Shown here: positions 1 to 9,147 of the stretch, one piece after another
Position numbering within the stretch: the first letter of the stretch is position 1
Layout of the letters: the number at the start of each line of letters is the position of its first letter
Assembly: GCA_001600695.1 (NCBI GenBank)
Contig: BCKQ01000005.1
Coordinates: 1 to 64,000 of the forward strand
Source of the DNA: Ascoidea asiatica
Lineage: Eukaryota; Ascomycota; Saccharomycetes; Ascoideales; Ascoideaceae
Direction: 5' to 3'
Length of the DNA: 64,000 nucleotides
Notes under the pieces: generated by a model
Database searches by the model: none
What the model was told of the DNA's origin: nothing
What the model saw: the letters and a program-made list of their open reading frames with translations, nothing else
Translations under genes and position numbers: made by a program

Positions 1-95
1 ATCCAACATCAACTGTCATCCAACATCAACTGTCATCCAACACCAACTGTCATCCAACACCAACTGTCATCCAACATCAACTGTCATCCAACATC
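1..95. repeat. 17-bp tandem repeat, possibly telomeric
   Basis: Five complete 17-bp units and a 10-bp partial unit run from the first base of the window. The consensus is ATCCAACATCAACTGTC, and units 3 and 4 have CACC in place of CATC. The + strand is C/A-rich with one G per unit, so the complementary strand is the G/T-rich one. That is the orientation expected at a left chromosome end. Yeast telomere units are often long and species-specific, and a decayed gene copy lies next to the array, which suits a subtelomere. An ordinary minisatellite is equally compatible with the sequence alone, because the window edge may be arbitrary. Confidence 0.7.
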
Positions 96-494
96 TTATT
101 AAATAGTTAAGTAGTTTACTAAATGATTTAATTATAATAACATGTTATTTGTTTTGTGAAGTTGTAATATAATTCAGTTGTCTAATATTTTTTATAATTC
201 TATTAAAAAGACCCTTTTTCAAATTTTGGTTAAAGCTTAAAAATGTCGGACATTTCTGTCGACAAATATGTCCTAGGCTCCTTCAGTTTTAATCTTTTTA
301 ATCAGGAAACTATTAAAAATCCAGTTAAAAAAGTAATTAAAACCCTTCGTTTTCTGGCCACTTTAAACGTGCCACATTCAAAATTTTCTTGCCTGCGGCC
401 CCCATGGCTAAGGCGTGGCGTTATTTTTTTTTTGATCTACGTTCTTACTAAAATGCCAAAAGTCGAAAGTTGAAAAACGGGCGATTAAAATAAC
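96..494. other. Non-coding stretch before the PWP2 relic
   Basis: AT-rich sequence with no recognisable gene. A 76-codon open frame starts at the ATG at 243, but its product has no familiar domain and no coding-like composition, so I do not call it. The stretch may contain the rotted 5' part of the PWP2 relic, but I could not align it. Confidence 0.5.
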
Positions 495-1745
495 TTCCTT
501 AAGTATGCATATTTGTTGCTGGACTATATGCACTTAAAAACTAGTTTACTTCTTGTAGGATTTAAAAACGGTGAATTCAGAATATATCATTTATCACAAT
601 TTTCATCAATTCAGCAATTAACAATGGGAGAAAATGAAATTAACACGCTTAGTATAAATTCTTCCGGTGAATGGCTTGCATTTCTATCATCAAAATTAGC
701 TCATTTATCACTTTATGAATGCGAATCAGAATCATATATAATAAAATAGAAACGACATTTTGACTCAATGAATTCAGTTTCTTATTCACTTAATGGTTGA
801 AAAAGTGTAACATGATCAGATGATGCAAAAATTAAGATATGGGATGTAATTTCAGAATTTTGTATAAATACATTTACTGAAAATAAAAGTGCTGTTACAA
901 ATGTTCAATTTAGTAAAAAAGGAAATGATATTCTTCATAATGGTACAATAATAGCATACGATATAATTCCTTATAGAACTTTTCCAACACTTACAGCACA
1001 TAGTAGAGTTAGATTTTCGTAATTAGCAAGTGATCTGGAGAACTTATTGCAGCTCAGTATATAGTAATGAAATATTTCTTTGGTCTCTACAATCATCACA
1101 ATTATTAGATACACTTTCAGGTAACGAAAGTCATGTAGCATATCTTGCAATGGAAATGGAAATTCATAACTTTTATTATGTAGATTTAAAGTATCAGAAA
1201 ATATGTCATTAAATGCTACTTTAGAAATGCTTAATAGTAAGAACTTATCAAAAGCTGGAATATCAATTGATTTAATTGACGAAGATGCAGAATTACCAGA
1301 TCTTGAAGATATAATATATACGAGTTACGCACGCGCTTCCAAAGGTATTGATCATTCACTTAGAATAGTTATACCTGAAATAAGAGTAATGAGTATTAGA
1401 TTTTCACCAACAGCTGAATCATTTTTTGCGGGGTCTACTGAATGTTTATAAAAATATTCAATTGATTCAAGTATTTTATCTGATCCTTTTGATTTAGGTA
1501 CAGACATTACACCAAAAGCATTTCTTGACCAATTAAATTTTATGAATTATTTATTATCACTTATTATGTCAATTTGATTAAATGATAAATATTTATTATT
1601 GAATGTATTTGAAGGTATTTTATATGATAGTATAAAATTTGTTGGACAGAATTCTCCAACAATGTATTTAGAAAAAGTTTTAAAATGTATATCTGAATTG
1701 ATCATTGAATCTTATCACCAATATATGTTTTCCGAAGTAAAAATA
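495..1745 (+). pseudogene. PWP2: Decayed, 5'-truncated PWP2 (UTP1) copy
   Basis: PWP2 encodes a WD40 protein of the small-subunit processome (UTP-B). Pieces of the protein can be read in order across frames: a WD40 segment with LLLVGFKNGEFRIY from about 525, then HFDSMNSVSYS and AKIKIWDV, then FLWSLQSSQLLDTLSG after a frame change near 1060, then SLNATLEMLNSKNLSKAG from 1206, FSPTAESFFAGSTE, SDPFDLGTDITP near 1480, and a C-terminal helical part to about 1745. In-frame stops lie at about 747, 798, 810, 1019, 1449 and 1575. The N-terminal propellers are missing, and roughly 120 residues are deleted near 1200. PWP2 is essential in Saccharomyces cerevisiae, so an intact copy should exist elsewhere. 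The alignment is from knowledge of the family, not a search. Confidence 0.85.
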
Positions 1746-1815
1746 TAGTCTTGGTAATTTTTTAGCAAGAAAACATAGTACGGTAAATTTATCCTGTTGT
1801 CTTTCATTCTAAAAT

Positions 1816-2232
1816 TCATGTTTCAATTAAAGTATATATCAATGTCCACATCATAATAAATGATGTGATACCTTTTGAGAAATTATTTATAAACACATCA
1901 TTTATAAAACTGCCAAAATAATCATTGATATTCTTACTTGCATGCACAGATATTGTAAAGTATATAAACAAATTTATAGAACTGTATGATATTAGAAAGA
2001 AATAAAATCCATGAAGATTTTCAAGTTTCAATATTCCTGCAGTTATTCCTAAAACTAAAGATGTCAAATCATGAACCCAGGATAATCTCATTTGATTGAA
2101 TTTTATATTCGGAGCATATTTAATATTTGATTGAGTTATTTGTAATTTAGGTGAGTTATTGATCTTTTTAGCTTTCAAAGAAGGAACTATGAAAGAATTG
2201 GAATGATTAGAATAATTAGAACTATATCCCAT
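1816..2232 (-). CDS. EMC6: ER membrane protein complex subunit 6
   Basis: This 138-residue membrane protein is a subunit of the ER membrane complex, which inserts and folds transmembrane proteins. A hydrophilic N-terminus of about 55 residues precedes the conserved core: SLVLGITAGILKLENLHGF, a second hydrophobic segment (residues about 75-95), and a last one containing SFIMMWTLIYTLIE at the C-terminus. This order matches yeast Emc6, which is about 108 residues, so the N-terminus is about 30 residues longer here. The start is an ATG at 2232. The gene ends about 70 bp from the end of the PWP2 relic, so it is probably the first intact gene from the left edge. Confidence 0.88.
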   Translation of the reverse strand: MGYSSNYSNHSNSFIVPSLKAKKINNSPKLQITQSNIKYAPNIKFNQMRLSWVHDLTSLVLGITAGILKLENLHGFYFFLISYSSINLFIYFTISVHASKNINDYFGSFINDVFINNFSKGITSFIMMWTLIYTLIET

Positions 2233-2737
2233 CTTGTATGTCCTGTATGTCTATTTGATAATGTAAACAAGTAAGGAATAACCTGATATAAATATTGTTT
2301 CAAATTTTTTAAGGAAAGTATTTTGTTTTTGATAAAAATATTTTTAAACCCACTTATCACTTATTGTTAACGTTACATGTAGGATTACTTTCTTAAATGA
2401 CTGGTCACGCTAAGCTACCGATAGCGCTTTAATTTCAAAACGAACACCCAATCCAATAAAATAGTACCATGGTAGTATCCACTTCCGCTTAGTCTTGAAA
2501 CATACAGTAATAGGGGTAGTAGATTTTCAAGAAATAAAATAGGTTTTCCATTTCTAGATACTTAACTTTTTGAAATCTTTAACAGTTTATGTTAATTATC
2601 TGACAATCTGACAAAGTAACTAAGCTATTCAATATACCTTCTTAATTAAATTATTATAATATTGAGCTATCATACATATTTTCTTTAGTATTATCATATT
2701 TTCCCTCTATAGCATTCTCTTTTAGGAATTTATTGTA
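2233..2737. promoter_or_regulatory. Divergent EMC6/SLA2 intergenic region
   Basis: About 500 bp between divergent start codons, so it must hold both promoters. A slightly GC-richer patch lies at 2395-2500. A GTATGT occurs on the minus strand near 2500, but I found no branch site to support a 5' UTR intron for EMC6. No RNA gene is visible. Confidence 0.5.
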
Positions 2738-5700
2738 ATGAGTAGTATTTTAAATAATATCAAGAAAGCATGTTCTATAGAAGAAAGTGCTCCAAAAAGA
2801 AAACATGTCAGAGCTTGTATTGTTTATTCTTGGGATCATAAGGACTCAAAAGCTTTCTGGGATGATTTAAGAAGATTACCTATTTTAGCTGATGAAGTTC
2901 AGACATTCAAGGCATTAATTACCATTCATAAACTATTACAGGAAGGACATCCAATTTGTTTAAGAGATGCTTTAAGGAACATTGATTGGATTAATAGCAT
3001 TTATAAAAATACTATTTCGAACTCTTCAGGAGAATGGTCAAAAGGCTATTCAAGATTATTGAAAGAATATGCTAAGTTTTTACTCAGAAAATTATCTTTT
3101 CATAAAAACTATAAATCTTTCAATGGTGTATTTGAATATGAAGATTATATCTCTTTAAAAACTGTATCGGACCCAAATGAAGGTTATGAAGCCATTTTAG
3201 AACTAATGAATTTACAGGATTCAATTGATGATTTTCAAAAACTTATTTTTGCTTCCATTTCTGATAACAAACGTTCAGAATGTAAAATTTCTGCATTGGT
3301 TCCTCTTGTTACCGAATCCTATGGAATATATAAATTTATAACATCAATGTTGAGAGCTTTATACAAAACTTCAGAATCATTTGAAGCTTTAGAACCATTA
3401 AAAGAAAGATATAATGAACAATATTCAAGATTGTATGAATTTTATGCAGACTGTATGTCTGTTCGTTATTTAAGCTCTTTAATTTCAGTTCCAAAATTGA
3501 AATTTGATGTCCCAAACTTAATCTCACATAGTAATAACTCTCAAAGTGATTTGCAATCTAGAATTAAAGAAAAAAGTGTCAGTCCATCGCCTCCTCCTCA
3601 AATTCATCAAACTGATATAGAAAAAGCACCTGAACCAGAACCAGAACCTATGGATACAAATATTGAAAATGATCTTTTTCCAAACGTTCAATCCGATTTT
3701 TCACAAGTTTTTTTGCCAAATGAGCCTGAAATCCAACCACAGCAACCCATGGCTATGATGTATACTAATCCACAACAACAATTTGATTTATCTAACGCTC
3801 AACAAAAAGTTATGCAGCTAGAGGCTCAATTGAGTCAATATCAAAATACACTTCAAGCTGACCAATTAATGTTACAACAATATGATCAAAAAGTTAAAGA
3901 ACTTGAATCTCAGCTCACATTGTCGAACAATAATACGAACCAGCAAAATCAGGAAAAATCAATGATGATTTCCAACATGACTAGCCAAATAAATATTTGG
4001 AAAAAAAAATATGATTCATTAGCAAAATTGTATTCGGAGTTAAGGGAAGAGCATTTGAAGTTATTGTCGCAGTATAAAAATCTTCAACAAAAAGCTGCAA
4101 GTGCTCAGGAATCTATCAATAAAGTTCAAAAAATTGAAAGAGACTTAGCAGCTAAAAATGTCGAATTAGCAAATCTAATTAAGCAAAGAGATGCCGCTAG
4201 GGTTGAACTTGTTAGGTCTAAGGGTGATAATAACCCCAATGTCTTGAAGTTAGATAAAGAAATTATTAGTCTAAAAGATCAACTTTCGGAAGAATCACAA
4301 CGTTCAAATGATTATTTAATTGAAATCCATAGCTATAGAGATAAAATAGAGGAGCTAGAATACAGGTTAAGAGATTGTGAGGTAACAGATGACGTCAAAA
4401 ATAAATTGTCAGAGAAGGAAGATGAAGTCGAGATTTTACAGCAATCTTTGGATGATACTTTAAATAAATTAAGAGATCTTCAAGATGATAGTGAAATACA
4501 ACTAACAGCTGTAGTGGATGAGCAATTAATAAAACTCGGAAACATTATTGACATTGTATTAAACACTGCAATCGAGGCCATACGGAACGAGATTTATGAG
4601 CTTGAATCTCCCACTCCTGTCAGGCAGGTCTCGACTCCATCGTATTCCTTATCTTTACTAGAGAAGGCTTCTCTATCAGTTAATGAATTTTCTACGAGCT
4701 TTAATGAGTTTTTAATAGATGGAGCTAATGGTGATCCAGCGGTTATCGTTAGTGCTATTTATGACTTCTCGAATTCATTATCGACTGTTATAGCAGCAGG
4801 AAAAAGTATTTTAACTATGTCGAAACAAAAAAATCTTCTAAGCGATCTTTATAAAGGCTATGTCTTTTTAGGACAAGTCTCGATTGAATTTTTAGATAGT
4901 GTTAAATTAGGTGAGTTAATAAGTTTGAGTTTGGATGCAAAAAATGATAAAGTGATTGACGGAAATGTTGAGGTTAATAAAGCAATTAGAGAGCTTTCGG
5001 ATTGTTTGGATAATTTAACTCCAAAATTGAAAATGCCAGACAACCTAGATGATTTGGTGGATCAAAAAATTAATGATGCAGTCCAAACAGTTGCAAAAGG
5101 AACAGATTATCTTTCTCAAATGATTAACGATTCAGAAAAACTAAAGGTCTCTTCAATTGATATTCAAATAAGTAAAGCATTATTGGCAGTGACCATTGCA
5201 TTGACAGATGCTGTGGGCTCATTATTGAAAGCTGCTGCGAAATGTCAGGAGGAGATTGTCGGTTCTGGTGATTATAAAACACGTATTGAATTTTATAAAA
5301 AAAACAATAAGTGGACTCAAGGATTAATATCTGCTGCCAATTCTGTCGCTTCTTCTACTAACTACCTTATAAAAACTGCAGATGGAATTATAAATAGTAA
5401 TAACTCATTAGAAGAACTAATAGTCGCCTCGAATGGAGTTGTCGCATCCACTGTTCAATTAGTTGCTTCTTCTAAAGTCAGAATATCTTCTATGTCAAAA
5501 GCACAAGAAGAGCTTGAAGCATCCGGATCAAGTGTTAATTCGGCATCAAAAGCATTAGTTCTGAAAGTCAAGAGTATGCTTAAGCAGCCAGTTGAATCTG
5601 AGGACGTTGATTTTTCAAAACTCTCAGACTACGAACTTAAGACAACTGAAATGGAACAGCAAATTGAGATTTTGAAGTTAGAAACTGCTTTAGATAATGC

Positions 5701-5761
5701 CAGAAAGAGATTGGGTGAAATAAGAGTATATTCTTATCAAGAAGAGTCAGATCAAGAATGA
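2738..5761 (+). CDS. SLA2: Sla2/HIP1R-type endocytic clathrin-actin adaptor
   Basis: This 1007-residue adaptor links clathrin and PI(4,5)P2-rich plasma membrane to actin in endocytic patches. The N-terminal ANTH domain (about residues 15-265) carries the motif APKRKHVRACIVYSWDHKD and the conserved stretch CKISALVPLVTESYGIYKF. A Pro/Glu/Gln-rich linker follows to about 370. A long coiled coil (about 375-600) includes LAKLYSELREEHLKLLSQYK. The C-terminal talin/I-LWEQ actin-binding region ends with TEMEQQIEILKLE and NARKRLGEIR. Length and order match yeast Sla2 (968 residues). The start ATG is followed by the expected short helix. SLA2 flanks the mating-type locus in many ascomycetes, but no MAT gene is visible here. 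Confidence 0.97.
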   Translation: MSSILNNIKKACSIEESAPKRKHVRACIVYSWDHKDSKAFWDDLRRLPILADEVQTFKALITIHKLLQEGHPICLRDALRNIDWINSIYKNTISNSSGEWSKGYSRLLKEYAKFLLRKLSFHKNYKSFNGVFEYEDYISLKTVSDPNEGYEAILELMNLQDSIDDFQKLIFASISDNKRSECKISALVPLVTESYGIYKFITSMLRALYKTSESFEALEPLKERYNEQYSRLYEFYADCMSVRYLSSLISVPKLKFDVPNLISHSNNSQSDLQSRIKEKSVSPSPPPQIHQTDIEKAPEPEPEPMDTNIENDLFPNVQSDFSQVFLPNEPEIQPQQPMAMMYTNPQQQFDLSNAQQKVMQLEAQLSQYQNTLQADQLMLQQYDQKVKELESQLTLSNNNTNQQNQEKSMMISNMTSQINIWKKKYDSLAKLYSELREEHLKLLSQYKNLQQKAASAQESINKVQKIERDLAAKNVELANLIKQRDAARVELVRSKGDNNPNVLKLDKEIISLKDQLSEESQRSNDYLIEIHSYRDKIEELEYRLRDCEVTDDVKNKLSEKEDEVEILQQSLDDTLNKLRDLQDDSEIQLTAVVDEQLIKLGNIIDIVLNTAIEAIRNEIYELESPTPVRQVSTPSYSLSLLEKASLSVNEFSTSFNEFLIDGANGDPAVIVSAIYDFSNSLSTVIAAGKSILTMSKQKNLLSDLYKGYVFLGQVSIEFLDSVKLGELISLSLDAKNDKVIDGNVEVNKAIRELSDCLDNLTPKLKMPDNLDDLVDQKINDAVQTVAKGTDYLSQMINDSEKLKVSSIDIQISKALLAVTIALTDAVGSLLKAAAKCQEEIVGSGDYKTRIEFYKKNNKWTQGLISAANSVASSTNYLIKTADGIINSNNSLEELIVASNGVVASTVQLVASSKVRISSMSKAQEELEASGSSVNSASKALVLKVKSMLKQPVESEDVDFSKLSDYELKTTEMEQQIEILKLETALDNARKRLGEIRVYSYQEESDQE

Positions 5762-6146
5762 ATTTGAGAAATTTCTAAATCCATAATATAGTTTATAATA
5801 AAACCCATTTTGTTTTTGTATCTATTTTGAAATTTTCAAGCAAACCAATCTTTTTGAAAAACATGGGCATGCTACTGGCGAAATGGGCATCCAACATTAT
5901 GTAAGCTCACGTGATCTATGCTTTTCACAAGTTCTCTGTTAATGAAATAATGCTAATTGAATATTATCTTTAAAAGAATCTGCAGTCTTTGATCAGAATA
6001 ATCTATTCAAAAATACTTTTAGCTGTAAAAAATCTCAACACTTTCATTTACAGAACTTATCTCCAGATATAAGTATTTGTTGTTAAAATTGTTTCTCGCA
6101 AACAATAAATACTTTTATAGTAATATACCACTTAAGTTCGTTTTGA
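5762..6146. promoter_or_regulatory. SLA2-MME1 intergenic with TCACGTGA box
   Basis: This is the promoter region of MME1. The palindrome TCACGTGA at 5907-5914 matches the core bound by bHLH factors such as Cbf1 and Pho4 and lies about 230 bp before the MME1 start. The 8-mer ATGGGCAT occurs twice nearby (about 5862 and 5883). No gene is seen. Factor assignment is inference. Confidence 0.45.
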
Positions 6147-7361
6147 ATGAATCAACTTCTTAGTTGTCTTTTTTTCAATCCTTTGCAAACAGGCACCACT
6201 TCTAAGCTGGAGATAAATAGCAAGAGTGTTAATTCTACTGATTTGGTTCTGGAAACTTTTCGAAATAATGATTCTGGTAAGGATAATATGAACAATGACC
6301 TCGAAAACACCTCTCCTATATGGCACTGTATATTAGCTGGTGCTTTAGGGGGTTTAACTGGAGATACAACTATGCATTCTTTGGATACAGTTAAAACAAG
6401 ACAACAGGGAGCTCCAAATATTCCAAAGTATAGGAATATGTTCAAAGCATACAAAACAATATTTTTAGAAGAAGGTTTATATAAAGGGCTTTATGCTGGT
6501 TATTCTGCTGCTTTTGTTGGTTCTCTTCCAAGCAGTGCTATTTTTTTTGGAACTTACGAATGTATAAAACGTTATACAATAAGAGATCTACAATGGAATG
6601 AAACCTTCTCTCATTTGATATCTGGATTTCTTGCAGATTTTGCTACTACTTTTATTTATGTTCCTTCTGAAGTCATCAAAACTAGATTGCAATTACAAGG
6701 AAAGCATAATAATAAATTCTTTTACAGTGGTTATAATTATAATGGTTTAGCAGATGCCATTTATTTAATAAATCGAAATGAAGGATGGAAAACTTTTTTT
6801 TTCGGTTACAAAGCTACATTGTGTCGAGATCTACCATTTTCAGCATTTACATTTGCCTTTTATGAAAAATTCAGAGAATTGTCTTATAACTATCTTAAAA
6901 CTTCTGGTGAATTACCTGTATTTTTTGAGCTAATAACAGGTGCTGCAGCTGGAGGGTTAGCTGGCATATTAACAACTCCTTTGGATGTATTTAAAACCCG
7001 GCTTCAGACTCAAAATCCATCACTATTAAATCATATTCCCTCATCATTGTCACATCCATCTTCCTTAAATCAAAATCCAAAAGCTTCTTCCTTAAAAATG
7101 TTATTTGAGAAAAAAAGTATTCATACAATTCCCTCATCTGTCGTTAAGAGTCCTAAATCTAATATTGTGATATTGAATACTTCTTCTGTTATGAAAGGAC
7201 TTTATATCGTTTACAAAACTGAAGGAGTTCCTGGGTTATTTTCGGGGGTTGGTCCAAGATTTATTTGGACAAGTTCCCAAAGCTGTATCATGTTATTACT
7301 TTATCAATTGACATTACGAAGTTTAAACGATTTTTCAGTTAATATGAGTGAGTTCAAGTGA
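6147..7361 (+). CDS. MME1: Mitochondrial carrier, Mme1-like (magnesium exporter)
   Basis: This 404-residue mitochondrial carrier family protein belongs in the inner membrane. It has three tandem carrier repeats with the signature motifs [20 protein letters not shown] and [10 protein letters not shown]. The first repeat has Ser where most carriers have Pro, which is also the case in yeast Mme1 (YMR166C), a reported mitochondrial magnesium exporter. [31 protein letters not shown] and [14 protein letters not shown] also match that subfamily. An insert of about 60 residues rich in Ser, Pro and His separates the helices of the third repeat. The ATG at 6147 gives a polar N-terminal extension of about 60 residues. 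Substrate is by orthology only. Confidence 0.88.
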   Translation: MNQLLSCLFFNPLQTGTTSKLEINSKSVNSTDLVLETFRNNDSGKDNMNNDLENTSPIWHCILAGALGGLTGDTTMHSLDTVKTRQQGAPNIPKYRNMFKAYKTIFLEEGLYKGLYAGYSAAFVGSLPSSAIFFGTYECIKRYTIRDLQWNETFSHLISGFLADFATTFIYVPSEVIKTRLQLQGKHNNKFFYSGYNYNGLADAIYLINRNEGWKTFFFGYKATLCRDLPFSAFTFAFYEKFRELSYNYLKTSGELPVFFELITGAAAGGLAGILTTPLDVFKTRLQTQNPSLLNHIPSSLSHPSSLNQNPKASSLKMLFEKKSIHTIPSSVVKSPKSNIVILNTSSVMKGLYIVYKTEGVPGLFSGVGPRFIWTSSQSCIMLLLYQLTLRSLNDFSVNMSEFK

Positions 7362-7738
7362 GCTCTTCCAATATGTTTTGTATTATTTTAATTTGGTTTA
7401 TTATTTTTTTAATTCTTTTTCTTTTATTTTTCCTTCACATCATTTAATTACCCTAGGCTTATTATAAAGTCCATTTCTGTAAATAATACATTGACTATAC
7501 AATGAAAATATAAAAATATAAATTAAATAATATAAAAGTTTCATATTCTTTACAACCTCAAATTGGTTAAGTAGACCAAAAAATATAATAATTGTAAATA
7601 GATGAAAAAAAATTAAAATTAAAATTAAAATAAAAATAAAATAATAAAAATAAAATAAAGATAAAAATAAAATAACATAAAAATAACATGTATGAGCATT
7701 TTCACAAAATTCTACAAAAATGCAATAAAAAATATTCA
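7362..7738. other. Convergent MME1/YRA1 3' intergenic region
   Basis: AT-rich spacer between two convergent stop codons, with a purine-rich A/T run at 7600-7680 made of imperfect AAAATT and AAAATA units. An open frame here is an artefact of this simple sequence. It presumably holds both 3' ends. Confidence 0.5.
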
Positions 7739-8714
7739 CTAAGAGACTGCTGGAAAACGAGACTGGGAATTCGATTCATTTGATTCATCTTGCATATAAT
7801 CATTTAATTGAGAATCTAAGTCGTCAATGCGAGCGTCTTTTTCATTGTTAGCACTTTCTTTCATATAATTATTTAGCTCGGCATCTAATTCTTCTACCGT
7901 TTTTTTTCCTAACCGTCCGTTTTTGGCTCTCTCTCTTCCCTTTTGTCTACCTCTCTCTGTTGCAGAAACAGAAACTTTTCTATAAGGAATGCCTAACCTT
8001 TGCTCTAATGGAACTCCATTTTGAACAGAAATTATCTGACCAGCGGCCTTTCTGCCATCAAATTTTTCAATTGCAAAATTATCGAAAGAGGAATCATGAA
8101 AACCAACAAATCCAGTACCTGTAGATCTTCCCGAAGTATCAAATTGGATTCTGGAAAACGATACAGGGGCAATTCTTTCAAATAATTCTCTTAAATCTTG
8201 TTCTGATAAATCATAATGTAAATTTGAAATTTTTAAATAAGGGTTGCCATTGCTTAACTTTTCAAGTTCTGAATATTTTATTTCTTCAATAGGACGGCTA
8301 GAATATCTTGGTCCTGAACGATAATTTCCTCGAGATTTTTTAAAACCTCTCTTTGAATTGGAGAAAAAAATAGAATTTAATAAATTTAGTTATTGTTAGG
8401 TAAATTAATCCAATTAGTATTTTGACATAGTTTCAGAAAAAAACAGAATATTTAATTTCTAATTAATTCAAATTTTGAATAATAAAAAAATACAGTCTAT
8501 TGTTGATTAACAACCCACCAGCCCAACATTAAAGTGAACCAAAAGTGATTGTTGATCAATTAAATTTTAATATATCAATTGAACATACATTTGATTTGTG
8601 AACTGAACCACGATTTCTATTATTACGAGAGAAAGTGCTTTTTTTTTCGGATGGTTTCTTTTCGCCAATTATTTCATCCAAAGACTTTTCTAGTATGGAA
8701 TTCGTAGACGACAT
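7739..8714 (-). CDS. YRA1: mRNA export adaptor Yra1 (ALYREF), spliced
   Basis: This nuclear RNA-binding adaptor couples mRNA to the Sub2/Mex67 export machinery. Exon 1 (8714-8589, 42 codons) has the REF N-box LEKSLDEIIGEKK. Exon 2 (8350-7739, 203 residues plus stop) has one RRM at about residues 79-155 (PYLKISNLHYDL; GTGFVGF), an Arg/Gly/Lys-rich stretch and the acidic C-terminal box. The spliced protein is 245 residues. The C-box is present twice: VEELDAELNNYM at about 194-205 and IDDLDSQLNDYM at about 217-228. Known REF proteins usually carry one. The two exons join in phase 0. Yeast YRA1 also has an intron, used for autoregulation, but at a different place. Confidence 0.9.
8351..8588 (-). 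other. YRA1 intron (238 nt)
   Basis: The intron begins with GTATGT at 8588-8583 and ends with CAAAG at 8351. A CTAAC branch candidate (8399-8395) lies about 45 nt before the 3' end, with no perfect TACTAAC. Both flanking exons are in phase 0 and together rebuild a full Yra1. Nonstandard branch sites are known in the S. cerevisiae YRA1 intron. Confidence 0.85.
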
Positions 8715-9147
8715 TGCAGATAATATTTTCTTCAACTGAATTTCTTATTTGATTGTTATGATGATTTAGAGTCTTGTTATTATTGATAATCTAAGCATAT
8801 GTAGTTCTTGAGGATCATTAAAATAAATTTCGGATTTCATTGCTTCACGGAGAATTCATCATTGGAGAACAAAATAATTACCTAATATATCGTGAATTAA
8901 TTTATAGTTGTAATATTCGACAACACGGATTTAATTGATGACTCACTATTAAATAAATTTCCTGTGTTGGATTCAATTGCAAATTCTCATCCGGAATATT
9001 TTTTATTTTCTCCAACTTAAGCTCATTTCGAATTTCAATTCTCTTTAGTGTCATTTCACCATTAAAACCAAAAAAAATTTCTTTTGAAATATTAAAAATT
9101 TTATAAATTTGGTTAGTATAAAGAGAAACCTCAACATTAATTTTGCA
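8715..9147. promoter_or_regulatory. Divergent YRA1/CDC60 promoter region
   Basis: AT-rich region of about 430 bp between divergent starts. I see no clear known binding site, repeat or RNA gene. Confidence 0.45.

Noticed and set aside
243-473. 76-codon ATG frame near the left edge
   Set aside because: No recognisable domain, no coding-like composition, and adjacent to a pseudogene. A chance frame is more likely.
2232-2505. 5' UTR intron for EMC6 (GTATGT near 2500 on the minus strand)
   Set aside because: No branch site or convincing 3' splice site before the ATG, and the protein is complete without it.
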